A stretch of DNA of 64,000 nt from an uncultured Paracoccaceae bacterium (GTDB taxonomy: Bacteria > Pseudomonadota > Alphaproteobacteria > Rhodobacterales > Rhodobacteraceae): the NCBI GenBank assembly GCA_947494445.1, contig CANLVD010000011.1:62001-126000 (forward strand). Direction: 5' to 3'. The position numbers and the translations under genes were made by a program. The notes beneath the pieces were generated by a model that saw only the letters and a program-made list of their open reading frames with translations, was not told the origin of the DNA and searched no databases. The stretch's first letter is position 1. Every line of letters begins with the position of its first letter. Below, in pieces: positions 32,892 to 42,618 of this stretch.

Positions 32892-34925
32892 ATGAGCGCC
32901 AAGACCATCATGCCTGAAACCATGCCTGTGAGTGCGATGAACCGCGCCCACCGGATTGGATTGACGGCTTTTGCGGCCCTTCTGATCATCGGGTTTCAGA
33001 TGGTTCAGGTCATGGTCGCGGAAGAACACAAACAACAGACGGCGGCCAAGATGATGCTGTCGATGGCCTCGGAAATTCAATCCAGCACTGCCTTTGCCAT
33101 CGAGACCGCCATGACCGGCACGGAGGATGAGGTCATGGCGATGACCTCGGCCTACTCGACCACTGTTGGAAAGGTGAAGGCCACGATTGCAAGCTCTGTC
33201 GACATGCTGGAAGGGAACCTTGAGTTTCAGCAGCAGGAAAATGCCGGCATGGCCACGGCCGAGCATGTGGGCGTTGAGATTTCAAACCGGCTGGATCAAC
33301 TGGAGGTGCGGGTGGCGGACCTTCTGTCCAGTTCGCTTCAGGATCTTGATCCCCAGCATCTGGCCGATGTCAGTGCCTATGTCGAACTGGATATCATCTC
33401 ACGGCTGATCTATCTGTCGAACCTTTTCAGCGATCACGCCGAGCATCTGGACGACCGCCTGGGGGTGATGAGCGTGGCCACGCTGGTGATCGAACTGGTT
33501 TTTCTGATCGCCTTTGCAACGCTGGTTCTGGCACCGCTCACGCGCAAGGCTGCCTCACAGAGCGAGCATGTGAAGGCGGAACTGGAAGAAACCACGCGCG
33601 CGGCCTTTTTCGATGCCGAGACGCGGTTGCCCAACACCAATTTGCTGCAATCCACGGTCCGGCTCGCGGTTGAGGAGAACACCACCGGCTTGCCCGACAT
33701 GGCGCTAGTGATGATCCGTGCGCTGGTGCGAAACACCTTTGGAGATCAAACGCTTGTGGCCAAGGCGGTTGGCATTCGACTGTCTTCCATCGGACGCAAG
33801 GAATTTCAGGTGTTCCGGATTTCAGACAATGTCTTTGCGGTTCTGATTTCGCAGGAAGGGGCAGAGCATCAGGTATCTTCCGTTGCGCGGGCGATCCGTG
33901 TCGCACTGGAGACGCCGATAGTACTGGGCGCGGTTCCCGTGCATCTTGGCATCAGTCTGGGAGCGGCTGTTCTGGGCAAGGATACGCCCGATGCGGCCGC
34001 CCTGCTGCGTCATGCCGAGATTGCCACCAATCACAATCGAAAAGCCTCCGAAGGCGGGGCCGCAGCACCGCCCTTCAGCCTTTTTGCACCCGCCCTGCTG
34101 ACCCGGATGGACGACGACAAGCACAAGGCGCGCGAGTTGGCCCATGCGCTGGAGGCAGGCCAGATCGTCAGCTACTTCCAACCACAGGTCGATATCGCCA
34201 CCAGCAAGGTCATCGGGTTCGAGGCTCTGGCCAGATGGCACCATCCGCAAAAGGGCGTGCTGAGCCCGTTCCATTTCCTGGACATCAGTGAAGCCTCCGG
34301 TCTGTCCGGCCTGCTGGGGGAGACCACAGTTTCCACCGCCCTGCGAGCCTTCGAGACCTGGCGGCAGTCGGGCTTTGCGGTCGACAGCATCGGGCTGAAC
34401 TTCTCTGAATCGCAACTTGGGAATGCAACGCTTCTGGAAAAGCTGGAATGGGAGGCTGACCGGCTGGACATTGCACCGTCCTCTATCGTGGTGGAGGTGC
34501 TGGAAACCGTGCTGACCGACAGCCAGTCCTCAAACGTCGCGCTGGCTGTGCGCAAACTGGCCGACAAGGGCTATCAGATCGATCTGGATGATTTCGGCAC
34601 GGGATCAGCTTCCATTGCCAATATCGAACGGTTCCGCGCCAACCGCCTGAAAATCGACCGCTCCTTCGTGGCCGATATTCTTGAAAACCCGACCCATCGT
34701 AAACTGGTCGCAGCAATGATCGGAATGTCACGCAGTTTCGACATAGAAGTTCTGGCCGAAGGCGTCGAAAACCAGGAGATCGTCGATGCTGTTCGCGATC
34801 TGGGGTGCACCAAATTCCAGGGCTATCACTTCGGCAAACCCATGGCGCTGGAGGACACCATCGCCTGGCTGGACAGTTGGTACAACGGATCTGCAGACAA
34901 GATCGTGGCTTCCGGTCAGGGCTAG
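32892..34925 (+). CDS. EAL-domain c-di-GMP phosphodiesterase with degenerate GGDEF domain
   Basis: The 677-residue protein has a membrane helix (about 22-44), a periplasmic helical region (45-193), a second helix (about 194-215), a GGDEF-like domain (about 235-385) and an EAL domain (about 415-660). In the GGDEF position the loop reads ISDNVF, so cyclase activity is lost. The EAL domain keeps the catalytic set: EALARW (E444 as metal ligand), the DDFGTG loop, KIDRSFV and EVLAEGVEN. It should hydrolyse c-di-GMP in response to a periplasmic or membrane cue. It is a single gene between ttcA and yidC. Confidence 0.93.
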   Translation: MSAKTIMPETMPVSAMNRAHRIGLTAFAALLIIGFQMVQVMVAEEHKQQTAAKMMLSMASEIQSSTAFAIETAMTGTEDEVMAMTSAYSTTVGKVKATIASSVDMLEGNLEFQQQENAGMATAEHVGVEISNRLDQLEVRVADLLSSSLQDLDPQHLADVSAYVELDIISRLIYLSNLFSDHAEHLDDRLGVMSVATLVIELVFLIAFATLVLAPLTRKAASQSEHVKAELEETTRAAFFDAETRLPNTNLLQSTVRLAVEENTTGLPDMALVMIRALVRNTFGDQTLVAKAVGIRLSSIGRKEFQVFRISDNVFAVLISQEGAEHQVSSVARAIRVALETPIVLGAVPVHLGISLGAAVLGKDTPDAAALLRHAEIATNHNRKASEGGAAAPPFSLFAPALLTRMDDDKHKARELAHALEAGQIVSYFQPQVDIATSKVIGFEALARWHHPQKGVLSPFHFLDISEASGLSGLLGETTVSTALRAFETWRQSGFAVDSIGLNFSESQLGNATLLEKLEWEADRLDIAPSSIVVEVLETVLTDSQSSNVALAVRKLADKGYQIDLDDFGTGSASIANIERFRANRLKIDRSFVADILENPTHRKLVAAMIGMSRSFDIEVLAEGVENQEIVDAVRDLGCTKFQGYHFGKPMALEDTIAWLDSWYNGSADKIVASGQG

Positions 34926-35092
34926 CATTGGCTGCCTGCCAAATCTCAACGGCAAATTCCTTGAAATTTGACGGTGCTGATCGCCGGTTTGGCCCCCAAA
35001 GCCACCCCCGCGACCGCGTTTCGCCTTGACCTTTTGACGCTCAACCTGTTGAACCCAGCCAAGCAGAAAACCGTGACGGCTGGAGCGTTGAG

Positions 35093-36913
35093 ATGGACGA
35101 TCAGAACAAGAACCTCATTCTGGCAACTGCCCTGAGTTTTCTGGTCATATTGGTATGGTTTGTCCTGTTCCCGCCAGAACCACCCGTAGACCCTGCACAG
35201 ACCACGACGATTGCTGCTGAAGACGGCTCCATCGCGCTGCCGCCTGCGGACAATTCCGCTGCCGGATCCCTGACCGTTCCGGGCGCTGAAGTGCAATCGA
35301 GCCGCGAAGTTGCGCTGGCATCTGTCGAGCGGATTGAAGTTGAAACTCCTCGTCTCGTCGGTTCGATCTCGCTGCGCGGTGGCAGGATCGACGATCTGCT
35401 GCTCAAGGATTACATGACCTCGATCGAGGCCGATGCCGAGATCGAGACGCTGCTGACGCCTGCTGGAGCGCAGGATGCATATTATGCTCTGCATGGCTGG
35501 GGCCCGGCAGGCAACCTGCCCGCCGATCAGGTGCCCGGTGCCAGCACCGACTGGACCGTTGTCAGCGGTGCGCCGCTCTCTCCGGGTGCGCCTTTGGTTC
35601 TGGAATGGGCCAACACGATGGGCATGACATTCTCCAAGTCCATCACCGTGGACGAGGATTACCTTTTCACGATCACCCAGGAAGTGCGCAACGCCTCGGG
35701 CGCGCCCGTGCGGATGTTCCCCTATGGCATCATTGCCCGCAAGGGCGAGCCACCGCAGCGGAATTTCTTCATTCTGCATGAGGGCGTTGTGTCCTCATCT
35801 GACGGAAATCTGGGCGAGGAAAGCTATGACGCGCTGCGCGATCTGGATTTCGACCAGATCGAGCGTGCCCATGTCGAAAAGACCGAAGTGACCGAGAACG
35901 GATGGGTCGGGTTCACCGATCACTACTGGATGACGTCGCTGCTGGCGGGCGCGGGCCAGTCTTTCACATCCGTGATCAAATACACGCCCGGCAATGACAC
36001 CTACCAGACCGACATGCGCCTGCCCGTGGTCGAGATCGCGGATGGGGCCAGCACGCAGTCGACGACCTATTTCTATGCCGGTGCAAAGGAATGGGCGGTA
36101 CTGCGGGAGTATCAGGACAGCCTGAACATCGATCAGTTTGTCGACTCGATTGACTGGGGCTGGTTCTACTTCCTGACCAAGCCGATTTTCCAGGCGCTGC
36201 ACTACCTGAACCTGTGGATCGGCAACATGGGCTGGGCGATCATCGGCCTGACGGTCATCATCAAGACCCTGCTTTTGCCGCTGGCCTACAAATCCTATGT
36301 CTCGATGTCGAAGATGAAGAAGCTTCAGCCAGAGATGGAAAAGATCAAGGAGCGTGCCGGCGACGATCGGATGAAGCTTCAGCAGGAAATGATGACGCTG
36401 TACAAGACCGAGAAGGTGAACCCTGCCTCGGGCTGTCTGCCGATCCTGTTGCAGATCCCGATCTTCTTCTCGCTCTACAAGGTGATTTTCGTGACCATCG
36501 AGCTGCGTCACGCGCCGTTTTTCGGCTGGATCCGCGACCTCAGCGCACCTGATCCAAGCTCGTTCCTGAACCTGTTTGGCCTGCTGCCTTTCACACCTCC
36601 CGGACCGGAAAGCCTTCTGGGCATCTTCTCCATCGGGGTCTTCCCGATCCTGATGGGTGTGACCATGTGGATGCAGCAGAAGCTGAACCCCGCGCCCACC
36701 GACAAGACGCAGGCCATGATCTTTGCCTGGATGCCGTGGATCTTCATGTTCATGCTGGGCACGTTTGCGTCGGGTCTGGTGGTCTACTGGTGCGCCAACA
36801 ACATCCTGACCTTCTCGCAGCAGTATCTGATCATGCGCAGCCAGGGCGTGAAGCCCGATGTGTTTGGCAACATCCTCTCAAGCTTCAAACGCGAAAAACC
36901 GGCTGAAGACTAG
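35093..36913 (+). CDS. yidC: Membrane protein insertase YidC (60-kDa type)
   Basis: YidC inserts inner membrane proteins, alone or with SecYEG. The 606-residue protein has an N-terminal membrane anchor (about 8-25), a large periplasmic beta domain (about 60-340) and the five-helix OxaA core (about 365-590) with MSKMKKLQPEMEKIKER, the positively charged groove region and NPASGCLPILLQIPIFFSLY. Length fits the Gram-negative type. The 167 bases upstream show no gene. It is followed 2 bases later by the MOSC gene, so these are co-transcribed. Confidence 0.97.
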   Translation: MDDQNKNLILATALSFLVILVWFVLFPPEPPVDPAQTTTIAAEDGSIALPPADNSAAGSLTVPGAEVQSSREVALASVERIEVETPRLVGSISLRGGRIDDLLLKDYMTSIEADAEIETLLTPAGAQDAYYALHGWGPAGNLPADQVPGASTDWTVVSGAPLSPGAPLVLEWANTMGMTFSKSITVDEDYLFTITQEVRNASGAPVRMFPYGIIARKGEPPQRNFFILHEGVVSSSDGNLGEESYDALRDLDFDQIERAHVEKTEVTENGWVGFTDHYWMTSLLAGAGQSFTSVIKYTPGNDTYQTDMRLPVVEIADGASTQSTTYFYAGAKEWAVLREYQDSLNIDQFVDSIDWGWFYFLTKPIFQALHYLNLWIGNMGWAIIGLTVIIKTLLLPLAYKSYVSMSKMKKLQPEMEKIKERAGDDRMKLQQEMMTLYKTEKVNPASGCLPILLQIPIFFSLYKVIFVTIELRHAPFFGWIRDLSAPDPSSFLNLFGLLPFTPPGPESLLGIFSIGVFPILMGVTMWMQQKLNPAPTDKTQAMIFAWMPWIFMFMLGTFASGLVVYWCANNILTFSQQYLIMRSQGVKPDVFGNILSSFKREKPAED

Positions 36914-36915
36914 CG

Positions 36916-37656
36916 ATGCAGCGCCGCCTGACCCATATCTTCCGCCATCCGGTGAAGGCCATTGGGTTGGAGGCGCTGGAGAGCGTGATGCTCAGTGCCG
37001 GTGCCTGCCTGCCGCTGGACCGCGTCTGGGCCGTGGCAACCGAAGCTGCACGGCTGGACGGGGGTTGGGCGCGCTGCGGCAATTTCATTCGCGGGGCCAA
37101 GTCACCGGAACTGATGGCGGTGCGGGTGAAATCGCAGGGGGGGACCAGCTTCGCATTTTCACACCCACGCCATGAAAGCATCACGCCTGATCTGGACGTC
37201 CCGGCAGATGCCGCGCGTCTGGTCGACTGGGTCAAGCCGCTTTGCAACCCGAACCGGGCAGCACCGGTGCAGATCTACCGCGTGCCGGAAGTTGCCCTGA
37301 CGGACAATCCCGAGCCGGAGATCTCGATCCTTAACCAGTCTTCGCGCCGTGCCCTTTCGGAAAAGGCCGGGCTGGATCTGACGATGGAACGGTTTCGGGG
37401 CAACCTGTGGCTGGACGGGCTGGGTCCGTGGGAAGAGCTGGACCTGATCGGCAAGCGCCTGAGCATTGGTGCGGTCACGGTCGAGGTCACCGCCCCCATC
37501 GAGCGCTGCGCTGCCATTACGGCCAATCCCGAAAGCGGGCGGGTAGATGTGAACACGCTGGATGTTCTGGAAGACGGGTGGGGTCATCGCGATTTTGGCG
37601 TGTTTGCCCGCGTCATCGACGGCGGTCAGCTTCAGGTTGGGGATGCGGTGTCATGA
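36916..37656 (+). CDS. MOSC domain protein
   Basis: The 246-residue protein has a MOSC N-terminal beta-barrel region (about 1-100, [15 protein letters not shown] and DRVWAVA) and a MOSC domain (about 110-240, [34 protein letters not shown]). The conserved Cys in ERCAAI is the residue thought to carry sulfur or molybdenum cofactor groups in this family. No other molybdenum gene is near. The start follows yidC by 2 bases; the stop overlaps engB by 4. Confidence 0.9.
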   Translation: MQRRLTHIFRHPVKAIGLEALESVMLSAGACLPLDRVWAVATEAARLDGGWARCGNFIRGAKSPELMAVRVKSQGGTSFAFSHPRHESITPDLDVPADAARLVDWVKPLCNPNRAAPVQIYRVPEVALTDNPEPEISILNQSSRRALSEKAGLDLTMERFRGNLWLDGLGPWEELDLIGKRLSIGAVTVEVTAPIERCAAITANPESGRVDVNTLDVLEDGWGHRDFGVFARVIDGGQLQVGDAVS

Positions 37657-38312
37657 GCGGTTTGCAATTTACCTATGCACCGGATCCCGATGAGGCAGCA
37701 CATGATGCCGGACGCCTGCTGTTTGCGCGTGAGGCTGAGTTCCTCAAAGGTGTGGTGGCCATGTCGGGCCTGCCGCCTGCGGACCGGCTGGAGGTCTGTT
37801 TTGCCGGGCGCTCCAACGTGGGCAAGTCCAGCCTGATCAACGCGCTGACCGGGCGCAAGGCGCTGGCGCGGGCATCAAACACGCCCGGACGCACCCAGGA
37901 GATCAACTTCTTCACGCTTGAGGACCTTTATCTGGTCGACCTGCCCGGCTATGGCTTTGCCAATGCGCCGGTTGCGGTGGTGGCGAAATGGCAGGCGCTT
38001 TTGAAATCCTATCTGGCCGGGCGCGCGACCCTGCGGCGTGTTTTTCTGCTGATCGACAGCCGCCACGGGGCCAAGGCCGTTGATGAAGAGATCATGGGGC
38101 TGCTTGACAAGGCGGCGGTGACTTTTCAGGTGGTGCTGACCAAGACCGACAAGCCCAAAGGTCATGAACTGGACAAGGTGTTTGCCGATCTGGGCAAGGT
38201 TCTGGGCAAACACCCGGCCGCCTATCCGCAGGTGATTGCCACCTCGTCGGCCAAGGGTTCGGGTCTGGCCACCCTGCGTGCCACCATTGCAGAGTTGCGC
38301 GAGAGCGGTTGA
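37653..38312 (+). CDS. engB: Ribosome biogenesis GTPase YsxC/EngB
   Basis: The 219-residue GTPase helps assemble the large ribosomal subunit. Motifs: G1 GRSNVGKSS (52-60), switch [12 protein letters not shown]3 DLPGYG, G4 TKTDK and G5 TSSAKG. All are intact. The ATG lies in an ATGA overlap with the MOSC gene; earlier codons in the frame would lie inside that gene. argB begins about 70 bases after it. Confidence 0.96.
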   Translation: MSGLQFTYAPDPDEAAHDAGRLLFAREAEFLKGVVAMSGLPPADRLEVCFAGRSNVGKSSLINALTGRKALARASNTPGRTQEINFFTLEDLYLVDLPGYGFANAPVAVVAKWQALLKSYLAGRATLRRVFLLIDSRHGAKAVDEEIMGLLDKAAVTFQVVLTKTDKPKGHELDKVFADLGKVLGKHPAAYPQVIATSSAKGSGLATLRATIAELRESG

Positions 38313-38383
38313 CCACCCCCTGCCCGGTAAGTGATATTGCGCGGCAGTATAAACGACACCTGCGCCTCAAGGACCCAAACATT

Positions 38384-39271
38384 ATGGAGACTTCCGCTGC
38401 CATGAAGCATGATTGGCTGGCCACGGCCCGCACCCTGAGCGAGGCCCTGCCTTACCTTCAGAAATACGATGGCGCGACGGTCGTGATCAAGCTGGGCGGG
38501 CACGCCATGGGCAATGACGCGGCAATGGAGCGGTTTGCCCGCGATGTGGTGCTGATGAAGCAGTGCAATGTGCATCCGGTGGTCGTCCATGGCGGCGGGC
38601 CGATGATCAACGAGATGCTGGCGCGTCTGAACATCCAGTCCGAGTTCATCGACGGCAAACGGGTGACCGACGAGGCGACCATGGAAGTGGTCGAGATGGT
38701 GCTGTCTGGCCGGGTCAACAAGCGGCTGGTGCAGGCGGTCAATGCGCAGGGCGGCAAGGCTGTCGGGCTGTCGGGCAAGGATGCGAACCTGATCATCTGT
38801 GAAAAGACACTGGCGCGCAGCAAGTCTGGCGAGGCGATTGATCTGGGGCTGGTCGGCAAGCCGGTGAAGGTGAACCCGGAAGTTCTGGATCACTTCATGA
38901 AGGGTGATTTCATTCCCATCGTCTCTCCTCTTGGGGTCGGGCGCTCGGGCGAGACGTTCAACATCAATGGTGACACGGCGGCGGGTGCGATTGCAGGTGC
39001 GATGCAGGCCAACCGGTTGTTGCTGCTCACCGATGTCGAGGGCGTTAAGGACGGGGACGGCAATCTGCTGACGGCAATGACCAGTCAGGATGTCCGCGAC
39101 CTGACCGCAAGCGGCGTGATTGCCGGCGGCATGATCCCCAAGACCGAGACCGCACTTGATGCGCTGGCCTCGGGCGTGCGGGCGGCTGTGATCCTTGACG
39201 GACGGGTGCCACATGCCTGCCTGCTGGAGCTGTTCACCGAGCATGGTGCGGGAAGCCTGATCCGCGGATGA
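38384..39271 (+). CDS. argB: Acetylglutamate kinase
   Basis: ArgB phosphorylates N-acetyl-L-glutamate, step two of arginine synthesis. The 295-residue protein has [10 protein letters not shown] (about 34-43), [10 protein letters not shown] and the [15 protein letters not shown] segment, plus TDVEGVKD near the ATP site. I chose the ATG at 38384, 10 bases after AAGGA; another ATG at 38402 after GGAG would remove six residues. The stop overlaps the next gene by 4 bases. Confidence 0.96.
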   Translation: METSAAMKHDWLATARTLSEALPYLQKYDGATVVIKLGGHAMGNDAAMERFARDVVLMKQCNVHPVVVHGGGPMINEMLARLNIQSEFIDGKRVTDEATMEVVEMVLSGRVNKRLVQAVNAQGGKAVGLSGKDANLIICEKTLARSKSGEAIDLGLVGKPVKVNPEVLDHFMKGDFIPIVSPLGVGRSGETFNINGDTAAGAIAGAMQANRLLLLTDVEGVKDGDGNLLTAMTSQDVRDLTASGVIAGGMIPKTETALDALASGVRAAVILDGRVPHACLLELFTEHGAGSLIRG

Positions 39272-39918
39272 GCCCGTCTGCACTGACATCTGCGGCTGCC
39301 TCCCATGGTCTTGCGGTTCTGGGCGGGTTTCGAACAAGGGATGCAGACACAGCGCTTGAGGGGATGTCATCCGTTCTTCTGCTGGGGCCATCGGGGCCGG
39401 AGTTCTGGGATATTTTCAGCGCCGCGCCCGAGATGGCCGATGGCGCGCCCGATCCGATGAACCGCTGGTCCGAGCGGATCGTCGGCAGGCTGGCCGAAGA
39501 GTTCGGGGGCAAGGCGCTTTACCCTTTTGGCGGGCCGCCTTGGTTGCCGTTTTACGACTGGGCCCTGCGCAGCGGACAGGCTTTTGCCTCTCCCATCGGG
39601 TTTCTGGTGCATGGCACGCACGGGCTTTTCGTGTCCTACCGGGGAGCTTTGGGCTTTGCGGAAGAGGTTGACTTGCCCACAAATCTGCCCTCCCCGTGCG
39701 AGACCTGTGCGGACCGACCCTGTCTGAGCGCCTGCCCGGTCGGGGCTTTTTCCAAAAACAACTATGATACTGACGCCTGTCATGGCTATCTTGATCAGGC
39801 GGCAGGGTCGGTGTGCATGTCAAAGGGCTGTGCCGCACGGCGGGCCTGTCCGATTGGTCAGGATTATCGCCTGCCTGCACAATCCGCCTTTCACATGGCG
39901 GCCTTTCACAAGGGGTGA
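39268..39918 (+). CDS. 4Fe-4S ferredoxin-like protein (QueG-related)
   Basis: The 216-residue protein ends with a cysteine cluster [18 protein letters not shown] (about 148-165) and later Cys at [20 protein letters not shown], enough for two 4Fe-4S clusters. The part before resembles the C-terminal half of epoxyqueuosine reductase, but the cobalamin-binding N-terminal domain is missing, so it is not QueG itself. Function is unknown; electron transfer is likely. The ATG overlaps the argB stop, and sixA follows by 4 bases. Confidence 0.82.
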   Translation: MSPSALTSAAASHGLAVLGGFRTRDADTALEGMSSVLLLGPSGPEFWDIFSAAPEMADGAPDPMNRWSERIVGRLAEEFGGKALYPFGGPPWLPFYDWALRSGQAFASPIGFLVHGTHGLFVSYRGALGFAEEVDLPTNLPSPCETCADRPCLSACPVGAFSKNNYDTDACHGYLDQAAGSVCMSKGCAARRACPIGQDYRLPAQSAFHMAAFHKG

Positions 39919-39922
39919 TCCC

Positions 39923-40435
39923 ATGAAGACCCTGATCCTGATGCGCCACGCGAAGTCCGACTGGGATGATCCCACGCTGGAAGACATCGAGCGGCCCTTG
40001 AACCGGCGCGGGCGGATGAGTGCGGGAGCGCTTGGGGAATGGTTGGAGACAGGCGGTCACCGGCCCGAAAGGGTGCTCCTGTCAAGTGCGGTACGGACCC
40101 AGGAGACCTGGGCACGGGTGGCGACACAATTGAGCGATGAGGCCGATGTGCTGGTGCTGGAGGCGCTATATCTGGCGCCTGAAGAGCGGATGCTGGAGCA
40201 GCTCAGACGCAAGGGCGGTGACGCCGATGTGGTGATGATGATCTGCCACAACCCCGGGACGGCAGCGCTGGCGGAACGATTGCTTGAGACGCCGATCCGG
40301 GAAATGGCACTGGCCCAGTTCCCCACGGGTGCAACCGCGATCATTGATTTTGATGTGCAGGACTGGCGTGAGGTCGGGCCTGCGCTGGGGCGGTTGCAGG
40401 ACTTCATCGTGCCGCGTGCGCTTCTGGAGACGTGA
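39923..40435 (+). CDS. SixA-type histidine phosphatase
   Basis: The 170-residue protein has the phosphohistidine catalytic motif MRHAKS (about 7-12; RHG-type, His9) and a second catalytic His in CHNPGT (about 108-113). It is the SixA/histidine phosphatase branch. SixA acts on phosphorelay His domains in E. coli; targets here are unknown. A terminator-like hairpin follows the stop. Confidence 0.88.
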   Translation: MKTLILMRHAKSDWDDPTLEDIERPLNRRGRMSAGALGEWLETGGHRPERVLLSSAVRTQETWARVATQLSDEADVLVLEALYLAPEERMLEQLRRKGGDADVVMMICHNPGTAALAERLLETPIREMALAQFPTGATAIIDFDVQDWREVGPALGRLQDFIVPRALLET

Positions 40436-40437
40436 AG

Positions 40438-40479
40438 TTCCGCCTCCGGCGGGAGTATTTACTGGAAATTCGAAGCGGG
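40438..40479 (+). repeat. Dispersed repeat element, copy 2
   Basis: A CCGCCTCCGGCGGGAG stem (40442-40455 region) is followed by TATTT, then TGGAAATTCGAAGCGGG. The second part resembles the element at 15607-15637. It lies directly after sixA and looks like a small terminator-bearing repeat. Confidence 0.5.
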
Positions 40480-40513
40480 GCGGCGCGGGGGTCTCCCGAG
40501 CCGCCCCGATTTT
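40476..40513. terminator. Bidirectional terminator between sixA and aapP
   Basis: GGGGCGGC (40477-40484) pairs with GCCGCCCC (40500-40507), and the loop itself can form CGGG/CCCG. TTTT follows on the plus strand. It lies between convergent genes and should stop both. Confidence 0.7.
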
Positions 40514-40514
40514 G

Positions 40515-41306
40515 TCAGTGACCGAGGATCTGGCTGAGGAACAATTGTGTCCGCTCGCTTTGCGGGTTGTTGAAGAACTCCTCAGGTTCGTTCTGCTCGA
40601 CGATCTGGCCCTGATCCATGAAGATCACACGGTTGGCGACCTTGCGGGCAAAGCCCATCTCATGGGTCACGCAGAGCATGGTCATGCCCTCTTGTGCCAG
40701 TTCGATCATCGTGTCGAGCACTTCGGCGATCATCTCGGGATCGAGTGCCGATGTCGGCTCGTCAAAGAGCATGATGCGCGGCTTCATGCAGAGCGAGCGG
40801 GCAATGGCCACGCGCTGCTGCTGACCGCCTGACAACTGACCGGGATACTTGTCGGCCTGCTCGGGGATCTTGACCTTGTGCAGGTAATGCATCGCGATTT
40901 CTTCGGCTTCCTTCTTGGGCGTCTTGCGCACCCAGATCGGGGCCAGCGTGCAATTTTCCAGAATCGTCAGATGCGGGAAGAGGTTGAAGTGCTGGAAGCA
41001 CATGCCGACCTCGGAGCGGATCTTGTCGATGTTCTTGAGGTCCGAAGAAAGCTCGGTCCCGTCAACGATGATCTGGCCCTTCTGGTGTTCCTCAAGCCGG
41101 TTGATGCAGCGGATCAGCGTCGATTTTCCGGACCCCGAAGGGCCACAGATGACGATGCGTTCACCGCGGTTGACGGTCAGATTGACGTCACGCAGCACAT
41201 GAAACTGGCCGTACCATTTGTTCATGTTGGTGATCTGGATCGCGACCTCGTCGCTGACCTGCATGTTTGAACGATCTACGTCGTTGTCGATTGCGGGCTC
41301 TGACAT
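40515..41306 (-). CDS. aapP: General L-amino-acid ABC transporter, ATP-binding protein
   Basis: The 263-residue protein is the ATPase of the Aap importer. It has Walker [10 protein letters not shown] (about 54-62), the signature LSGGQQQR (about 159-166), Walker [15 protein letters not shown] and the switch His in CVTHEMG. It is closest to the polar-amino-acid ATPases (GlnQ/AapP). It starts 12 bases after aapM and is the last gene of the operon, with a terminator after it. Confidence 0.95.
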   Translation of the reverse strand: MSEPAIDNDVDRSNMQVSDEVAIQITNMNKWYGQFHVLRDVNLTVNRGERIVICGPSGSGKSTLIRCINRLEEHQKGQIIVDGTELSSDLKNIDKIRSEVGMCFQHFNLFPHLTILENCTLAPIWVRKTPKKEAEEIAMHYLHKVKIPEQADKYPGQLSGGQQQRVAIARSLCMKPRIMLFDEPTSALDPEMIAEVLDTMIELAQEGMTMLCVTHEMGFARKVANRVIFMDQGQIVEQNEPEEFFNNPQSERTQLFLSQILGH

Positions 41307-41318
41307 TGGTAAAGCTCC

Positions 41319-42617
41319 TTAACGGTGATCTGTGCGGAGCTTCTGCTCCAGATACATGGAATAGCGGGACATCGAGAAACAGCAGATGAAGAACAGGAAG
41401 CCGACGAAGACGAAGAGCTCCCAGTAGATGCCGTTCCATTCGGTTGTGGCGCGGATCGCACCGGTCAGTCCCAATGGGTCGAGCAGGCCGATGAAGACCA
41501 CCAGAACGGTGTCCTTAAACAACCCGATGAAGGTGTTCACGATGCCCGGGATGGAGATTTTCAGCGCTTGCGGCATGATGATCAGCTGCTGCGCTTTCCA
41601 ATAGTCCAGCCCCAATGCATCGGCTGCCTCGTACTGCCCGCGTGGCAGGGCCGCGAGGCCCCCGCGGATCACCTCGGCCATATAGGCCGCGGCAAACAGC
41701 GTCACCATGATGATGACCCGAAGCACGATGTCGAAATTCGTGCCCGGCGGCAGGAAGTAGTTCAACAGAAGCGATGCAGTGAACAGCAAGGTGATCAGCG
41801 GCACGCCGCGAATGAACTCGATAAAGCCCACGCAGATCGACTTGATGAAGAAGAGGTTCGACTGCCGTCCCAGCGCCAGAAGGATGCCGATGGGCAGCGA
41901 CAGGGCGATGCCCGTAACCCCGATGATCACCGAGAGCATGAAACCGCCAAGATCCTTGGAGGTCACCGCCTCGATCCCAATGGGAAGTACGGAACTGAGC
42001 CCGCCTGCAATGGGGCCGGCCAGGAACATCCACCAGATGATCGCGGCCAGAATGCCGCCACCAACAGCTGCGATGGCCCCGAAGCGGTCGCCGAGTATCT
42101 TTGCGGCATACCACCCGACAACGAAGCCCGCGGCCACAGCCATGGGACCCCAGATCGTGCCACCCCAGATCAACCAGACCAGCAGGAACGGGTAGATCGC
42201 GGAGAAAATGAACATCTTGCGCGGCAGATTGTTGAACAGCACAGGTGCCAGCGCCACGAAGAGCAGCACGAAGGCCAGTACCGGTCGCCAGTAGAGATGC
42301 TGTGGATAGAAGCCGAAGAGCAACTGGTTCCAGCGTTCCGTGATCACCGCAAAGCAGGCGCTTGGCACGTCGCCGTAAGCGGCTTCACGGATTTCCCGGC
42401 ATTCCGACAGGCTGCCGGCATTCCAGATGGAATACCAGAACCAGGGCACCAGATGGCTTGCCAGATAGTAGATCGCGTAAATCCCGATCAGGGTCAGAAT
42501 GGAGTTGCTGACCGATGAGAACAGGTTGGCGCGCATCCATTTCACAATGCCCACTTCGGTGAGTGGCGGGGCCTGTTCCCCCAGCATTTCGGTGCGGACG
42601 AAAGATTTATCAGACAT
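41319..42617 (-). CDS. aapM: General L-amino-acid ABC transporter, permease AapM
   Basis: The 432-residue permease has about ten hydrophobic segments. The C-terminal half has the HisM-type permease motif with EVIRGGLAALPRGQYEAADALGL (about 314-336), the EAA loop that contacts the ATPase. The long N-terminal membrane domain is typical of AapM rather than shorter GlnP. It begins 2 bases after aapQ and is followed by aapP. Confidence 0.95.
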   Translation of the reverse strand: MSDKSFVRTEMLGEQAPPLTEVGIVKWMRANLFSSVSNSILTLIGIYAIYYLASHLVPWFWYSIWNAGSLSECREIREAAYGDVPSACFAVITERWNQLLFGFYPQHLYWRPVLAFVLLFVALAPVLFNNLPRKMFIFSAIYPFLLVWLIWGGTIWGPMAVAAGFVVGWYAAKILGDRFGAIAAVGGGILAAIIWWMFLAGPIAGGLSSVLPIGIEAVTSKDLGGFMLSVIIGVTGIALSLPIGILLALGRQSNLFFIKSICVGFIEFIRGVPLITLLFTASLLLNYFLPPGTNFDIVLRVIIMVTLFAAAYMAEVIRGGLAALPRGQYEAADALGLDYWKAQQLIIMPQALKISIPGIVNTFIGLFKDTVLVVFIGLLDPLGLTGAIRATTEWNGIYWELFVFVGFLFFICCFSMSRYSMYLEQKLRTDHR

Positions 42618-42618
42618 C

